DNA from: Pseudomonadota bacterium
GTDB lineage: Bacteria > Pseudomonadota > Gammaproteobacteria > Burkholderiales > Burkholderiaceae_C
Direction: 5' to 3'
DNA length: 64,000 nucleotides
Assembly (NCBI GenBank): GCA_023442945.1
Contig: JAEZWW010000033.1
Span: 1-64,000 of the forward strand
The first letter of the stretch is position 1, and each line of letters starts with the position of its first letter. Below the pieces are notes generated by a model, which was given only the letters and a program-made list of their open reading frames with translations, had not been told where the DNA came from and did no database searches. The position numbers and the translations under genes were made by a program. Shown piece by piece: positions 45,773 through 53,016 of the stretch.

Positions 45773-46735
45773 GTGAACGCGCCAAATCCCTTTGCTTCCG
45801 CACCAGTGCTGCTGGGAAACGCCGGTGTGGCCGACCCGCGGCCAACTGGCGCGCTGCGGCGGCACCAGGAGCGGGTTCAGCACCTGCGGCCAGGGCTCAG
45901 CGTTCACGCGGACGAGACGGTGGACGCGGTCGACCAGACCGCCCACGGCCGCATCGACGCGGGCCTGCGGCTGCTGGTCTTGCTGGACGGCTCGGTCGAT
46001 GTCAGCTACGGCGACCGCCGCCTGCAGATGACCAGCAGCCGTGAAGAAGGGCGTTGTGCGGCCCTGGTGCAGATGGCGCAGGCGGGCACCTTCACGCGTC
46101 GGCTGCGCCGCGGCAAGCACGCTCGGCGGGTCAGCGTGACCATGGGGCGCGACTGGTTGGCGCAACTCTGGCCAGACGGTGTCAACGGGGGCCCGCTGGA
46201 TGCCTTGCTGGCGGCCGACGTTGCCGTTCACCCGTTCGATCCGACGCCGCGGGTGCTGGCCTTGGCCGCGCAATTGGCCAGCGCCCCGCCCGGGCCGACG
46301 CCCTGGCGGCATTTGTATCTGGAAAGCCGGGCGCTGGCGCTGGTGGCAGAAGTCCTGCGTCAGCTGGCGCAGGACGGCGCACCTGCGGCGCTGCCGTCCA
46401 ACCGCTTGCACTTGCGCGATGCCCAGCGCATGCAGGCGGTGTTCGACTTTCTGCAATCGGAGGCGGCGCTGGGTCTGTCGCTGGATGCGATCGCTGATCA
46501 CGTGGGCATGCACGTCAGCACGCTGCAGCGCCATTTCCGTCTGCAGTACGGCACTTCGGTGGTGGAGTGCGCGCGCGACGCGCGCCTGCTGCGCGCCCGG
46601 CGCGCCCTGGAACGCGACCGGGTCAGCGTGGGCCAGGCCGCCGAGTTGGCCGGCTACAGCAGCCCGGCCAATTTCGCGACCGCGTACCGGCGCCGCTTTG
46701 GCGTGCCGCCCAAGTGGTCGCGGGCCAGCTTTTGA
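45773..46735 (+). CDS. AraC-family regulator of siderophore uptake (PchR-like)
   Basis: AraC regulators next to siderophore genes usually bind the ferric siderophore and activate uptake. The 320 residues have a variable N-terminal sensor region (about residues 1-215). A C-terminal double helix-turn-helix follows, with LSLDAIADHVGMHVSTLQRHFRLQYG and VSVGQAAELAGYSSPANFATAYRRRFGVPP. A GTG at 45773 is the start, after AGGA. It is divergent from the five-gene uptake operon and shares the Fur-box region. The effector is unknown. Confidence 0.88.
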   Translation: MNAPNPFASAPVLLGNAGVADPRPTGALRRHQERVQHLRPGLSVHADETVDAVDQTAHGRIDAGLRLLVLLDGSVDVSYGDRRLQMTSSREEGRCAALVQMAQAGTFTRRLRRGKHARRVSVTMGRDWLAQLWPDGVNGGPLDALLAADVAVHPFDPTPRVLALAAQLASAPPGPTPWRHLYLESRALALVAEVLRQLAQDGAPAALPSNRLHLRDAQRMQAVFDFLQSEAALGLSLDAIADHVGMHVSTLQRHFRLQYGTSVVECARDARLLRARRALERDRVSVGQAAELAGYSSPANFATAYRRRFGVPPKWSRASF

Positions 46736-46831
46736 ACCGCAGACGCGGCCGCGCGCGTGGCGGGCGGCGGACCGGTTGGTCCCCGCCGTGCACCTGCGCG
46801 ATGGAAAGCCGAACGGCGCGTCTGCCAGGAT

Positions 46832-46861
46832 TTGGCCGGCATGGAGCGGCCAAGGCATAAT
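46832..46861 (+). promoter_or_regulatory. Candidate greA promoter
   Basis: TTGGCC (46832-46837) and CATAAT (46856-46861) lie 18 bases apart, an acceptable sigma-70 promoter. The start site would be near 46868, just before a strong hairpin. Confidence 0.4.
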
Positions 46862-46873
46862 GGCAAGCAAGAC

Positions 46874-46916
46874 ACACCGCCGAGGGGAAACGCTCGGCGG
46901 TGTTCGCATTTTTTAT
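46874..46916 (+). terminator. Hairpin with T run in the greA leader
   Basis: A perfect 11-bp inverted repeat (46874-46884 with 46893-46903, arm ACACCGCCGAG) with an 8-base loop is followed by TCGCA and six T residues, ending 17 bases before greA. It could terminate the AraC gene transcript, or produce a short leader RNA from the greA promoter. Confidence 0.6.
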
Positions 46917-46932
46917 CTGGACTTAGAGACAA

Positions 46933-47409
46933 ATGGCCACCATTCCCATCACGACGCGCGGCGCCGAGAAGCTCAAGGCCGAGCTGCACCGCCTGAAAAC
47001 CAAGGACCGCCCGGAAGTCATCAACGCCATCGCCGAAGCGCGTGCGCAGGGCGATTTGAGCGAGAACGCCGAGTACGACGCCGCCAAGGACCGCCAGGGC
47101 TTCATCGAAGGCCGCATCAAGGAAGTCGAAGGCAAACTGGCCGCAGCGCAGGTTATTGACCCGTCGTCGCTGGACGCGGGCGGCAAGGTGGTGTTTGGCG
47201 CCACGGTGCAGCTGGAAGAGGAAGATTCCGGCGAAAAAGTCACCTACCAGATCGTGGGCGAGGATGAGGCCGACCTGAAGCACGGCCTGATCAACATCGG
47301 CAGCCCGATCGCGCGTGCGCTGATTGGCAAGGTCGAGGGCGACAGCGCTGAGGTGCAGGCGCCCGGCGGTGTGAAGCACTACGAAATCATCGCCGTCAGC
47401 TACATCTGA
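46933..47409 (+). CDS. greA: Transcription elongation factor GreA
   Basis: GreA rescues backtracked RNA polymerase by stimulating transcript cleavage. The 158 residues show the N-terminal coiled coil (GAEKLKAELHRLKTKDRPEV), the tip motif GDLSENAEYDAAKDRQGF with its two acidic residues, and the C-terminal FKBP-like domain ending GVKHYEIIAVSYI. In related genomes greA commonly follows carB; here an iron-uptake cluster lies between them, and greA appears to have its own promoter. Confidence 0.97.
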   Translation: MATIPITTRGAEKLKAELHRLKTKDRPEVINAIAEARAQGDLSENAEYDAAKDRQGFIEGRIKEVEGKLAAAQVIDPSSLDAGGKVVFGATVQLEEEDSGEKVTYQIVGEDEADLKHGLINIGSPIARALIGKVEGDSAEVQAPGGVKHYEIIAVSYI

Positions 47410-47420
47410 AGGCCCCTGCC

Positions 47421-47852
47421 ATGAAAGCGCGCTGCTCGCTCTTCGCCGCCGCCCTGTGGTGGGGGAGCTTGAGCGCGATCGGCTTTCTGGCGGTGCCGAT
47501 GCTGTTCCGGGTGCTGCCCAGTGCGGCGCTGGCCGGCCAGACGGCGGCGCGGCTGTTTTCGGCACAGACCTGGGTGTCATTGGTCTGCGGCATGGTGCTG
47601 TTGCTGGTTTTTAAGCCAAAACCCGGCTCAGTCCAATCCCAATCTGCGCGGGCAGCTACTATTTTGGTAGTGCTGGGCATGTTGATGGCGATGATCGTGG
47701 AGTACGGCGTGGCCCCGCGCATCGTCGCCCGCGAGAACCTGGCGCTGTGGCACGGCGTGGGCACACTGATGTACGCCGTGCAATGGCTGTGCGCGGGGGC
47801 GGTGCTGTGGCGTCTGGCATCTCTGCCGCGGGGGACAAACCATGAGCAGTGA
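47421..47852 (+). CDS. DUF4149 family membrane protein
   Basis: The 143 residues contain four hydrophobic segments, with the family's first helix AAALWWGSLSAIGFLAVPMLF and the final MYAVQWLCAGAVLW. DUF4149 proteins are small inner-membrane proteins of unknown function that commonly follow greA in Burkholderiales. The loop at about residues 64-84 (LVFKPKPGSVQSQSARAATILVV) is encoded by a copy of the dispersed element at 47613-47670. It starts 11 bases after greA and overlaps kdoO by 11 bases. Confidence 0.85.
   Translation: MKARCSLFAAALWWGSLSAIGFLAVPMLFRVLPSAALAGQTAARLFSAQTWVSLVCGMVLLLVFKPKPGSVQSQSARAATILVVLGMLMAMIVEYGVAPRIVARENLALWHGVGTLMYAVQWLCAGAVLWRLASLPRGTNHEQ
47613..47670 (-). repeat. 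Dispersed element copy inside the DUF4149 gene
   Basis: AAGCCAAAACCCGGCTCAGT, then CCCAATCTGCGCGGGCAGCT and the inverted repeat CTAC/GTAG. Encodes KPKPGSVQSQSARAATILV. Confidence 0.75.
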
Positions 47853-48738
47853 GCAAATCGTTGAGGCCGACGCGTCCAGCATGGCCCAGCTCAGCCCGCA
47901 CGCCGAATGGACGGCGGCGGTGGAGGCCGGCAAGGTGCTGTTCTTCCCGCACCTGGGCTTTCAGGTGCAGCCTGAAGAGCGCGCGCTGCTGCGCGAAGAC
48001 ATGCTGAGCGAGAAGGCGCGCAACGTCAGCCTGGGCGCCGACGGCGTGCTCAAAGGCGCGGGCGGCAATGCCGCAGAACAGGCGCAGCTGGCGGCCATGG
48101 TCGGGCGCTTTCGCGGGCAGGCGCTGCAGTTGGTGGACGTGTTGTTCCCTGAATACCGCGGCCTGCTGCGCGTGGCGCCGACCAGCTTTCGCCCCAAGCA
48201 GGTCGAAACACGGGTGCAGTCGGTGCGCGCCGACGACCAGCGCATGCACGTTGACGCCTTTCCGTCGCGCCCCAGCTATGGCGAACGGCTGCTGCGCGTG
48301 TTTGCCAACGTCAACCCGGCCGGCGTGCCGCGTGTGTGGCGCGTGGGCGATGCGTTTGAGACGGTGGCGCGCCAGTTTCTGCCCAAGGCCAAGCCCTACA
48401 GCCTGTGGCAGGCCAAGGTGCTGAACGCCGTCAAAGCCACCAAGTCGCTGCGCAGCGAGTACGACCACTACATGCTGCAGCTGCACGACCTGATGAAGTT
48501 TGACGACGCGTACCAAAAGAACGGCACGCAGGTCACCATGCCGTTCCCGCCCGGCTGCCTGTGGGTCTGCTATTCCGACCAGGCCACGCACGCGGTGATG
48601 AGCGGCCAGTTCATGATGGAGCAGACGCTGTACCTGCCACCCGGCAAGGAAGTGGATCCGCAGTCCAGTCCTTTGGCGATCCTGACGCGGATCTTCGACC
48701 GCCCGCTGGTGGGCGTTGGGGCCGGCGCCGCACGCTAA
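47842..48738 (+). CDS. kdoO: Kdo hydroxylase
   Basis: KdoO is an Fe(II)/2-oxoglutarate-dependent dioxygenase that hydroxylates C3 of the outer Kdo sugar of the LPS inner core to form Ko. The 298 residues have the iron ligands His136 and Asp138 in RMHVDAFPSRP and His250 in DQATHAVM. The family-typical RVFANVNP and YDHYMLQLHDLMK segments lie between them. The enzyme is known from Burkholderia and Yersinia. The ATG at 47842 overlaps the DUF4149 gene. Its job fits the lipid A genes elsewhere in the window. Confidence 0.88.
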   Translation: MSSEQIVEADASSMAQLSPHAEWTAAVEAGKVLFFPHLGFQVQPEERALLREDMLSEKARNVSLGADGVLKGAGGNAAEQAQLAAMVGRFRGQALQLVDVLFPEYRGLLRVAPTSFRPKQVETRVQSVRADDQRMHVDAFPSRPSYGERLLRVFANVNPAGVPRVWRVGDAFETVARQFLPKAKPYSLWQAKVLNAVKATKSLRSEYDHYMLQLHDLMKFDDAYQKNGTQVTMPFPPGCLWVCYSDQATHAVMSGQFMMEQTLYLPPGKEVDPQSSPLAILTRIFDRPLVGVGAGAAR

Positions 48739-48786
48739 GCGGGCAGAGCGCCGGCACCGTGGCGCACAGATTGCCAGTGCCAGGTT

Positions 48787-48844
48787 GCTACCAATAACGT
48801 AGCTGGCCGCGCAGATGGCTCTAGGGCCAGAGGCCGAAAAGCCT
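48787..48844 (+). repeat. Dispersed element copy between kdoO and the IPTL-CTERM gene
   Basis: One of the two best-preserved copies: inverted repeat GCTAC-N7-GTAGC (bases CAATAAC or similar between), core GTAGCTGGCCGCGCAGATGG, then CTAGGGCCAGAGGCC and AAAAGCCT. Lies between convergent genes. Confidence 0.85.
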
Positions 48845-48892
48845 TGAAATTTCGGTCATCGACCGTTGCGATTGCGCTCCGGTGGTCGCCCC

Positions 48893-48920
48893 AAAAAAAC
48901 AGGCGCCCCAGGGCGCCTGT
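48893..48920 (-). terminator. Rho-independent terminator of the IPTL-CTERM gene
   Basis: A perfect 10-bp inverted repeat (48899-48908 with 48911-48920, arm ACAGGCGCCC) with a 2-base centre is followed on the minus strand by seven T residues (48899-48893). It ends the minus-strand gene about 50 bases after its stop codon. Confidence 0.85.
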
Positions 48921-48969
48921 TGTGTGTCAGGTTGCAGACGCTGCTGCGACCTGGGGTGGCACGCCGTGC

Positions 48970-50607
48970 TCAGCCGCGCGAACGGCGGCGACGCAGGGCC
49001 AGGCCGGCGATGGCGGCGCTGGTCAACAGCAGCATCCATTCGTTCAACGTTGGCACGGCGACCGGCGGGATCGGGCCGTTCGGCACCACCGCGGCAGGGG
49101 CCGACGGACCGGCGGTGCCGAAAGTGCCCGACAGGTTGGCCGTTGTGGTGCAGCTGTAGGTCTGGCCGTTGGTCATGCCGGTGAACGTGGCGGTGGTCGG
49201 CGTCGCGGGGGCGATGCCGGTCTGCGTCTGGCTGTAGCCGCCCGGGCCGGTGCAGGTCACGTCGTAGCTGACCACCGTGGCGCCCAGCGGCAAGGTGGTT
49301 GGCGGCGTCAGCGTCACCGTGGCCGAGCCGTCGCCCGGCGCGGCGGTGATGCCCGGCACGCTGGCGGGCGTAATCGGTGGCGTGACCGCCAGGGGCGGGC
49401 TGGGCAGCGTGCTGATGGTCGGCGTGCCCGTGGCGTCGTCCTGCAGTTGAGCCACGGTAGTGCAGTTGTATCCCTGGCCCGCGACCATGCCAGGCACCGT
49501 GATGGGGCCGGGCGCCGCACCGTTGCCCACCAGCGCCGTCCCGCCGCCGGTCGGTGTGCAAGTCACTGTGTACGACACGGGGCTGTTCGACGGCGGAAGT
49601 GTCGCAGGCGGCGCGACCGTGACCGCCCCTGTTCCGTCAACACCAGTCACCGTCGGCACACGTGCCGCGTCATAGGAAAAGGTCACTGTCACGCGGCCAA
49701 CACCACCAGGGGCCGCGGCCGATGCGTTCGCGCCCTTGCCGCCGGCGCCGCCACCAGTCGGGTTGAGGGTGGCGCCTTCAACAGGCCCCAGGTCGCAGGA
49801 CGGACCGGTCAAGCCGCCAGCGGCGTTCCAGTAGGAGTCCCGGGCAGCCATTGCTGCGCCGCGGTCGGCGCCGGAGAAGGTTCCCCCAGCGCCCCCACCA
49901 CCGCCGCCGTTGGCGGTGTCCGTCGCCCCGGTCGAACCATTGCCCGGCGCGGCGCAGGCAGCGGCTGCGGATGCGAGAGGAGGCACCGGCACAGGTGCGA
50001 TAACGGGGTTGGCCGCTGTGCTGGGCGGTGGGGCGACCGGGCCGCTGTAGGCTTCGTTGCCGGCCATGCCGATGCCGGTATAGCCTGTTCGAATGATGAA
50101 AGCGCCGGTGGAGCCACCACCACCGCCACCACCGCCGCCCGCGCGCACCCAGACCGAGCTGCCGATGTTAAGGGCCGACGCGCCGCCACCGGCACCGCCG
50201 CCGCCGCTCTGAATGTTCAGGCCACCGGGGCCACCCTGTCCCGCGCCTACGCTGGCGCTGGTCGGTGTGTTGGGGGTGCCGCGCGGGTCGTTGGCGCCAA
50301 AACCGCCGCCGGCGCCCACGACGATATCGGCCGTGGTGTAGGGCGGGCCGACTTGGACCAGCCCAGTGACGCTGGAGCCCGCGGCGCCCGCACCCCCATC
50401 AGCGGAATCCTTGCCGCCACCACCGCCACCGCCGCCGCTGACCACGAAGGTCATCACGTTGTATTGCGTGGTGTCAATCGGGGCGGATGCCGGGCCGGGC
50501 GTGTTGAAGGTCTGGGCCAACGCCGGCACCGCGGCGAAGGAGCTCCCCAGAAACGCCAACAAGGCGGCACGGCGCACCGGTGTCATGACATGAAGACGGG
50601 TTTTCAA
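48970..50607 (-). CDS. Glycine-rich secreted protein with FnIII-like repeats and IPTL-CTERM anchor
   Basis: The 545 residues begin with a signal peptide (MTPVRRAALLAFLGSSFAAV, cleavage near ALAQ). A region rich in Gly follows (about residues 45-290, with runs of up to nine glycines and aromatic residues between). Two fibronectin-III-like repeats then each hold a Cys pair (YTVTCTPTGGG...YNCTT and YDVTCTGPGGY...YSCTT). The end is the sorting signal VPTLNEWMLLLTSAAIAGLALRRRRSRG (shown only as motif VPTLNEW, hydrophobic segment, RRRR). IPTL-CTERM tails are thought to be processed by a dedicated membrane protease. TTG at 50607 is chosen because AGGGAGA lies eight bases upstream. Confidence 0.85.
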   Translation of the reverse strand: MKTRLHVMTPVRRAALLAFLGSSFAAVPALAQTFNTPGPASAPIDTTQYNVMTFVVSGGGGGGGGKDSADGGAGAAGSSVTGLVQVGPPYTTADIVVGAGGGFGANDPRGTPNTPTSASVGAGQGGPGGLNIQSGGGGAGGGASALNIGSSVWVRAGGGGGGGGGSTGAFIIRTGYTGIGMAGNEAYSGPVAPPPSTAANPVIAPVPVPPLASAAAACAAPGNGSTGATDTANGGGGGGAGGTFSGADRGAAMAARDSYWNAAGGLTGPSCDLGPVEGATLNPTGGGAGGKGANASAAAPGGVGRVTVTFSYDAARVPTVTGVDGTGAVTVAPPATLPPSNSPVSYTVTCTPTGGGTALVGNGAAPGPITVPGMVAGQGYNCTTVAQLQDDATGTPTISTLPSPPLAVTPPITPASVPGITAAPGDGSATVTLTPPTTLPLGATVVSYDVTCTGPGGYSQTQTGIAPATPTTATFTGMTNGQTYSCTTTANLSGTFGTAGPSAPAAVVPNGPIPPVAVPTLNEWMLLLTSAAIAGLALRRRRSRG

Positions 50608-50779
50608 GCTGAGATCTCCCTGCTGGCTAAAAGTACGTAACGAAACCGTCATAAACGGTACTGGGTACGATTCTAGGCAGAGGCCGGCCATGCCCCCGAG
50701 GCCGCTGGTCGCTTGGCGGCTGCTGTCTTGATTGGGTTAAGCATTCGTCTGCCTGCTGTGTGGCGAACGCAACAGTTGC

Positions 50780-51535
50780 CTAGCCCTTCCAGGCCTCGGC
50801 CACCCACAGCGCCGGCTGGATATGGGCAAAACGCTTGTTGCGCTTGCCGGCCAGGGCGTCGGGGGGGTTGACTTCGCCGTGGAAGATGACGATGCGCGCG
50901 TCGGCGGGCACGAAGGGCGGCTTCCAGTAGTTGCTGGGCCAGGCGGGGATGCAGTGGTACTTGAAGCTGGGGCACCAGCCGGCGGGCCAGTAGTTCAGCT
51001 TGCCCTGACGGTGCAAGTAGTTGGAGAGGAAGTCCTGCTCGTTGCGGTATTCGGCCTGCACCTCGGCCATGTGGGTGCGAAAGAACGCCAACACGTCGGC
51101 GTGGGCGCCGAGTTCGAAGCGGTAAACCGAAGAATTGCCGGTGATGCGCTCACCAAAACGCCAGAAGCGCGGGTAGTCGCGGATGATGACGAAGTCGCCC
51201 GGCTGGGTGAAGAAGTCGTCGAGCGAGCCGACGACCACCACGTCCAGGTCCATGAACAGCGCGGTGCCGCGCAGGCCGTGCAGGTCGCCTTCAAACGTGG
51301 TCAGCTTCTTCCAGGCGCCGTCGCGCTGGCCGGGTTTGAGGTTCAGGTTGAGCGGCGGGATCGGCAGGCATTGCACTTCGGGGCGGATGCCCTTGCCGTC
51401 GTCGGTCAGGCAGACGAAATTGAAGTCGCCGCTGAGGTGTCGGCGCACCATGCCGTACAGGCGGTTGACGTAGTCGGGGCCGTATTTGGTGCCCCATTTC
51501 ATGCACAAAATGTGCCGTTGGCCCAGCTCAGACAT
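50780..51535 (-). CDS. Glycosyltransferase, GT-A fold
   Basis: The 251 residues have the layout of a GT-A sugar transferase related to the GT8/GT32-type families: CMKWGTKYGPDYVNRLYGMVRRH at the start, the metal-binding DxD in LFMDLDVVVVGSLDDFF, and a C-terminal half rich in Trp and Tyr with HGEVNPPD. No signal peptide is present, so it acts in the cytoplasm, probably on a surface glycan. It lies upstream of the IPTL-CTERM gene on the same strand, and modification of that protein or of LPS is possible. The donor and acceptor are unknown. Confidence 0.78.
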   Translation of the reverse strand: MSELGQRHILCMKWGTKYGPDYVNRLYGMVRRHLSGDFNFVCLTDDGKGIRPEVQCLPIPPLNLNLKPGQRDGAWKKLTTFEGDLHGLRGTALFMDLDVVVVGSLDDFFTQPGDFVIIRDYPRFWRFGERITGNSSVYRFELGAHADVLAFFRTHMAEVQAEYRNEQDFLSNYLHRQGKLNYWPAGWCPSFKYHCIPAWPSNYWKPPFVPADARIVIFHGEVNPPDALAGKRNKRFAHIQPALWVAEAWKG

Positions 51536-51589
51536 GCGCAGGCAGCTCTCAATTCAGGAGTAATGGGCGTGGCGCGGCCACGCGGCGCG

Positions 51590-52066
51590 TCAGTCGTTGC
51601 GGCCTTTTTTGACCGACTTCTGTTTGGGGTCCGAGCGCTTGACCTTGCCGCCGGTGGTCAGGCGCTGGTTGCCCAGCACACGCACCACGCGCACTTCGGG
51701 CCGCTGGCCGCCGCGCTTGCTGTACTTCAGCACCTTGACATCCTTGGGGCCGGCCATGCGGTCGTCGTCGGGCGCGCCGCGCTCTTTCTTGGGCTTGGGG
51801 CGCCACAGCACCAGCAGCTTGCCGATGTGCTGGATGGGCGCGGCGTTCAGCTCGTCGGCCAGTTGCTGATAGATGGCGTCGCGCGCGGCGCGGTCGTCGC
51901 CCAGCACGCGGATCTTGATCAGGCCGTGCGCGTTCAGGGCAAGGTCGGTTTCCTTGCGCACGGCGTCCGTCAGGCCGTCGCCGCCGATCATGACCACGGG
52001 GTCGAGGTGGTGCGCCTCGGCGCGGTGGGCCTTGCGTTCAATGGGGGTGAGTTCGATCTGCGGCAT
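51590..52066 (-). CDS. yhbY: YhbY-family RNA-binding protein
   Basis: YhbY (CRS1-YhbY or CRM domain) associates with pre-50S ribosomes. Residues 1-95 form the CRM domain, with LTPIERKAHRAEAHHLDPVVMIG, the GxxG-type loop GGDGLT, ALNAHGLIKIRVLGDD and the C-terminal GKLLVLWRPK. A basic tail (KRSDPKQKSVKKGRND) extends it to 158 residues, longer than the 97-residue E. coli protein. It is divergent from rlmE with 50 bases between the starts, a conserved arrangement of two ribosome biogenesis genes. Confidence 0.93.
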   Translation of the reverse strand: MPQIELTPIERKAHRAEAHHLDPVVMIGGDGLTDAVRKETDLALNAHGLIKIRVLGDDRAARDAIYQQLADELNAAPIQHIGKLLVLWRPKPKKERGAPDDDRMAGPKDVKVLKYSKRGGQRPEVRVVRVLGNQRLTTGGKVKRSDPKQKSVKKGRND

Positions 52067-52116
52067 GGGTGCGATTATCCCCTGCGGGCAAGGCGGCGCG
52101 CGGCGACAATCGGGGC

Positions 52117-52797
52117 ATGAAGGTAAAAACCAAGAGCAAGAAGGTCAACAAGGCTTGGCTGAGCGACCACCTGAACGACCCCTACGTCAAGTTGGCGCAA
52201 AAGGAAGGCTACCGTGCGCGGGCGGCGTACAAGCTCAAGGAAATCGACGAAACGCTGAAGCTGATCCAACCCGGCCACCGCGTGGTGGACCTGGGCAGCA
52301 GCCCCGGCGCCTGGAGCCAGTACGTGCGCCGCCGTCTGTCGCCCGACGGCGCGGCCGTGGGCGCGCTGAACGGCACCATCGTGGCGCTGGACATCCTGCC
52401 GATGGATCCGATCGAGGGCGTGCAATTCCTGCAGGGCGATTTCCGCGAAGACGCGGTGCTGGCGCAGCTGTCCGACGCGGTGGGCGGCCAGCCGGTCGAT
52501 GTGGTGGTGTCGGACATGGCGCCCAACCTGTCGGGGGTCGAATCGAGCGACGCCGCGCGCATTGCCCATTTGGTGGAGCTGGCGGTGGAGTTCTCGCAAA
52601 ACCACCTCAAGCCCGACGGGGCGCTGGTGGTCAAGATGTTCCACGGCAGCGGTTACAGCCAGTTGGTCAAGCTGTTCAAGGAGACCTTCAAGGTGGTCAA
52701 GCCGATCAAGCCCAAGGCCTCGCGGGATAAATCATCGGAAACCTTTTTGGTGGGGATTGGTCTGAAAAACGCCCGGGGGACTGCGGACGCGCCGTGA
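52117..52797 (+). CDS. rlmE: 23S rRNA 2'-O-ribose methyltransferase RlmE
   Basis: RlmE (FtsJ/RrmJ) methylates U2552 in the 23S A loop in late 50S assembly. The 226 residues show SRAAYKL-type YRARAAYKLKEIDE, the SAM motif VVDLGSSPGAWSQY, VVVSDMAPNLSGV and the catalytic Lys in GALVVKMFHG, with the final KASRDKSSETFLVG. The ATG at 52117 begins the conserved basic N-terminus (MKVKTKSKKVNKAW); the frame is open upstream to 52069. It is followed by ftsH, the classical neighbour. Confidence 0.97.
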   Translation: MKVKTKSKKVNKAWLSDHLNDPYVKLAQKEGYRARAAYKLKEIDETLKLIQPGHRVVDLGSSPGAWSQYVRRRLSPDGAAVGALNGTIVALDILPMDPIEGVQFLQGDFREDAVLAQLSDAVGGQPVDVVVSDMAPNLSGVESSDAARIAHLVELAVEFSQNHLKPDGALVVKMFHGSGYSQLVKLFKETFKVVKPIKPKASRDKSSETFLVGIGLKNARGTADAP

Positions 52798-53016
52798 GGC
52801 GTGTGCGCCTTGACGCCCTCAATAACAGGAAACCGGAAGTAACGGTGGGGCGCGGCGGCTGGGCGTTCCCAGGCCGCCAGAGCGCAAAAAACCTCGAAAA
52901 GCCCGTTCTCGCCGTGCTGGCGCTGCCGCCGGCAGGCGGTCTGGCGAGGTTGAAAAGCCTAAAATCACCCGCATGTGCCCGGCATTGCCGGCATTTTGCT
53001 GACTGGAGCGTACGCC

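Noticed and set aside
44576..46909. 777-residue reading of the siderophore-binding protein
   Set aside because: Only the part from Met at 45712 has a signal peptide and homology; the upstream part is the complement of the AraC gene and crosses the Fur-box region.
50090..50450. Apparent CCACCGCCG microsatellite
   Set aside because: It is simply the DNA encoding glycine runs of the secreted protein and is interrupted by normal codons, not a separate repeat array.
48844..50640. 598-residue open frame on the plus strand
   Set aside because: It is antisense to the glycine-rich IPTL-CTERM gene, and its open length is a by-product of the GC-rich Gly codons. Its composition is Gly/Ala/Arg-rich with no domain.
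52975..53016. Earlier ftsH start giving 14 extra residues
   Set aside because: The extra residues are not FtsH-like, whereas TTG 53017 has GGAG at proper spacing and begins the conserved KNQWFSK sequence.
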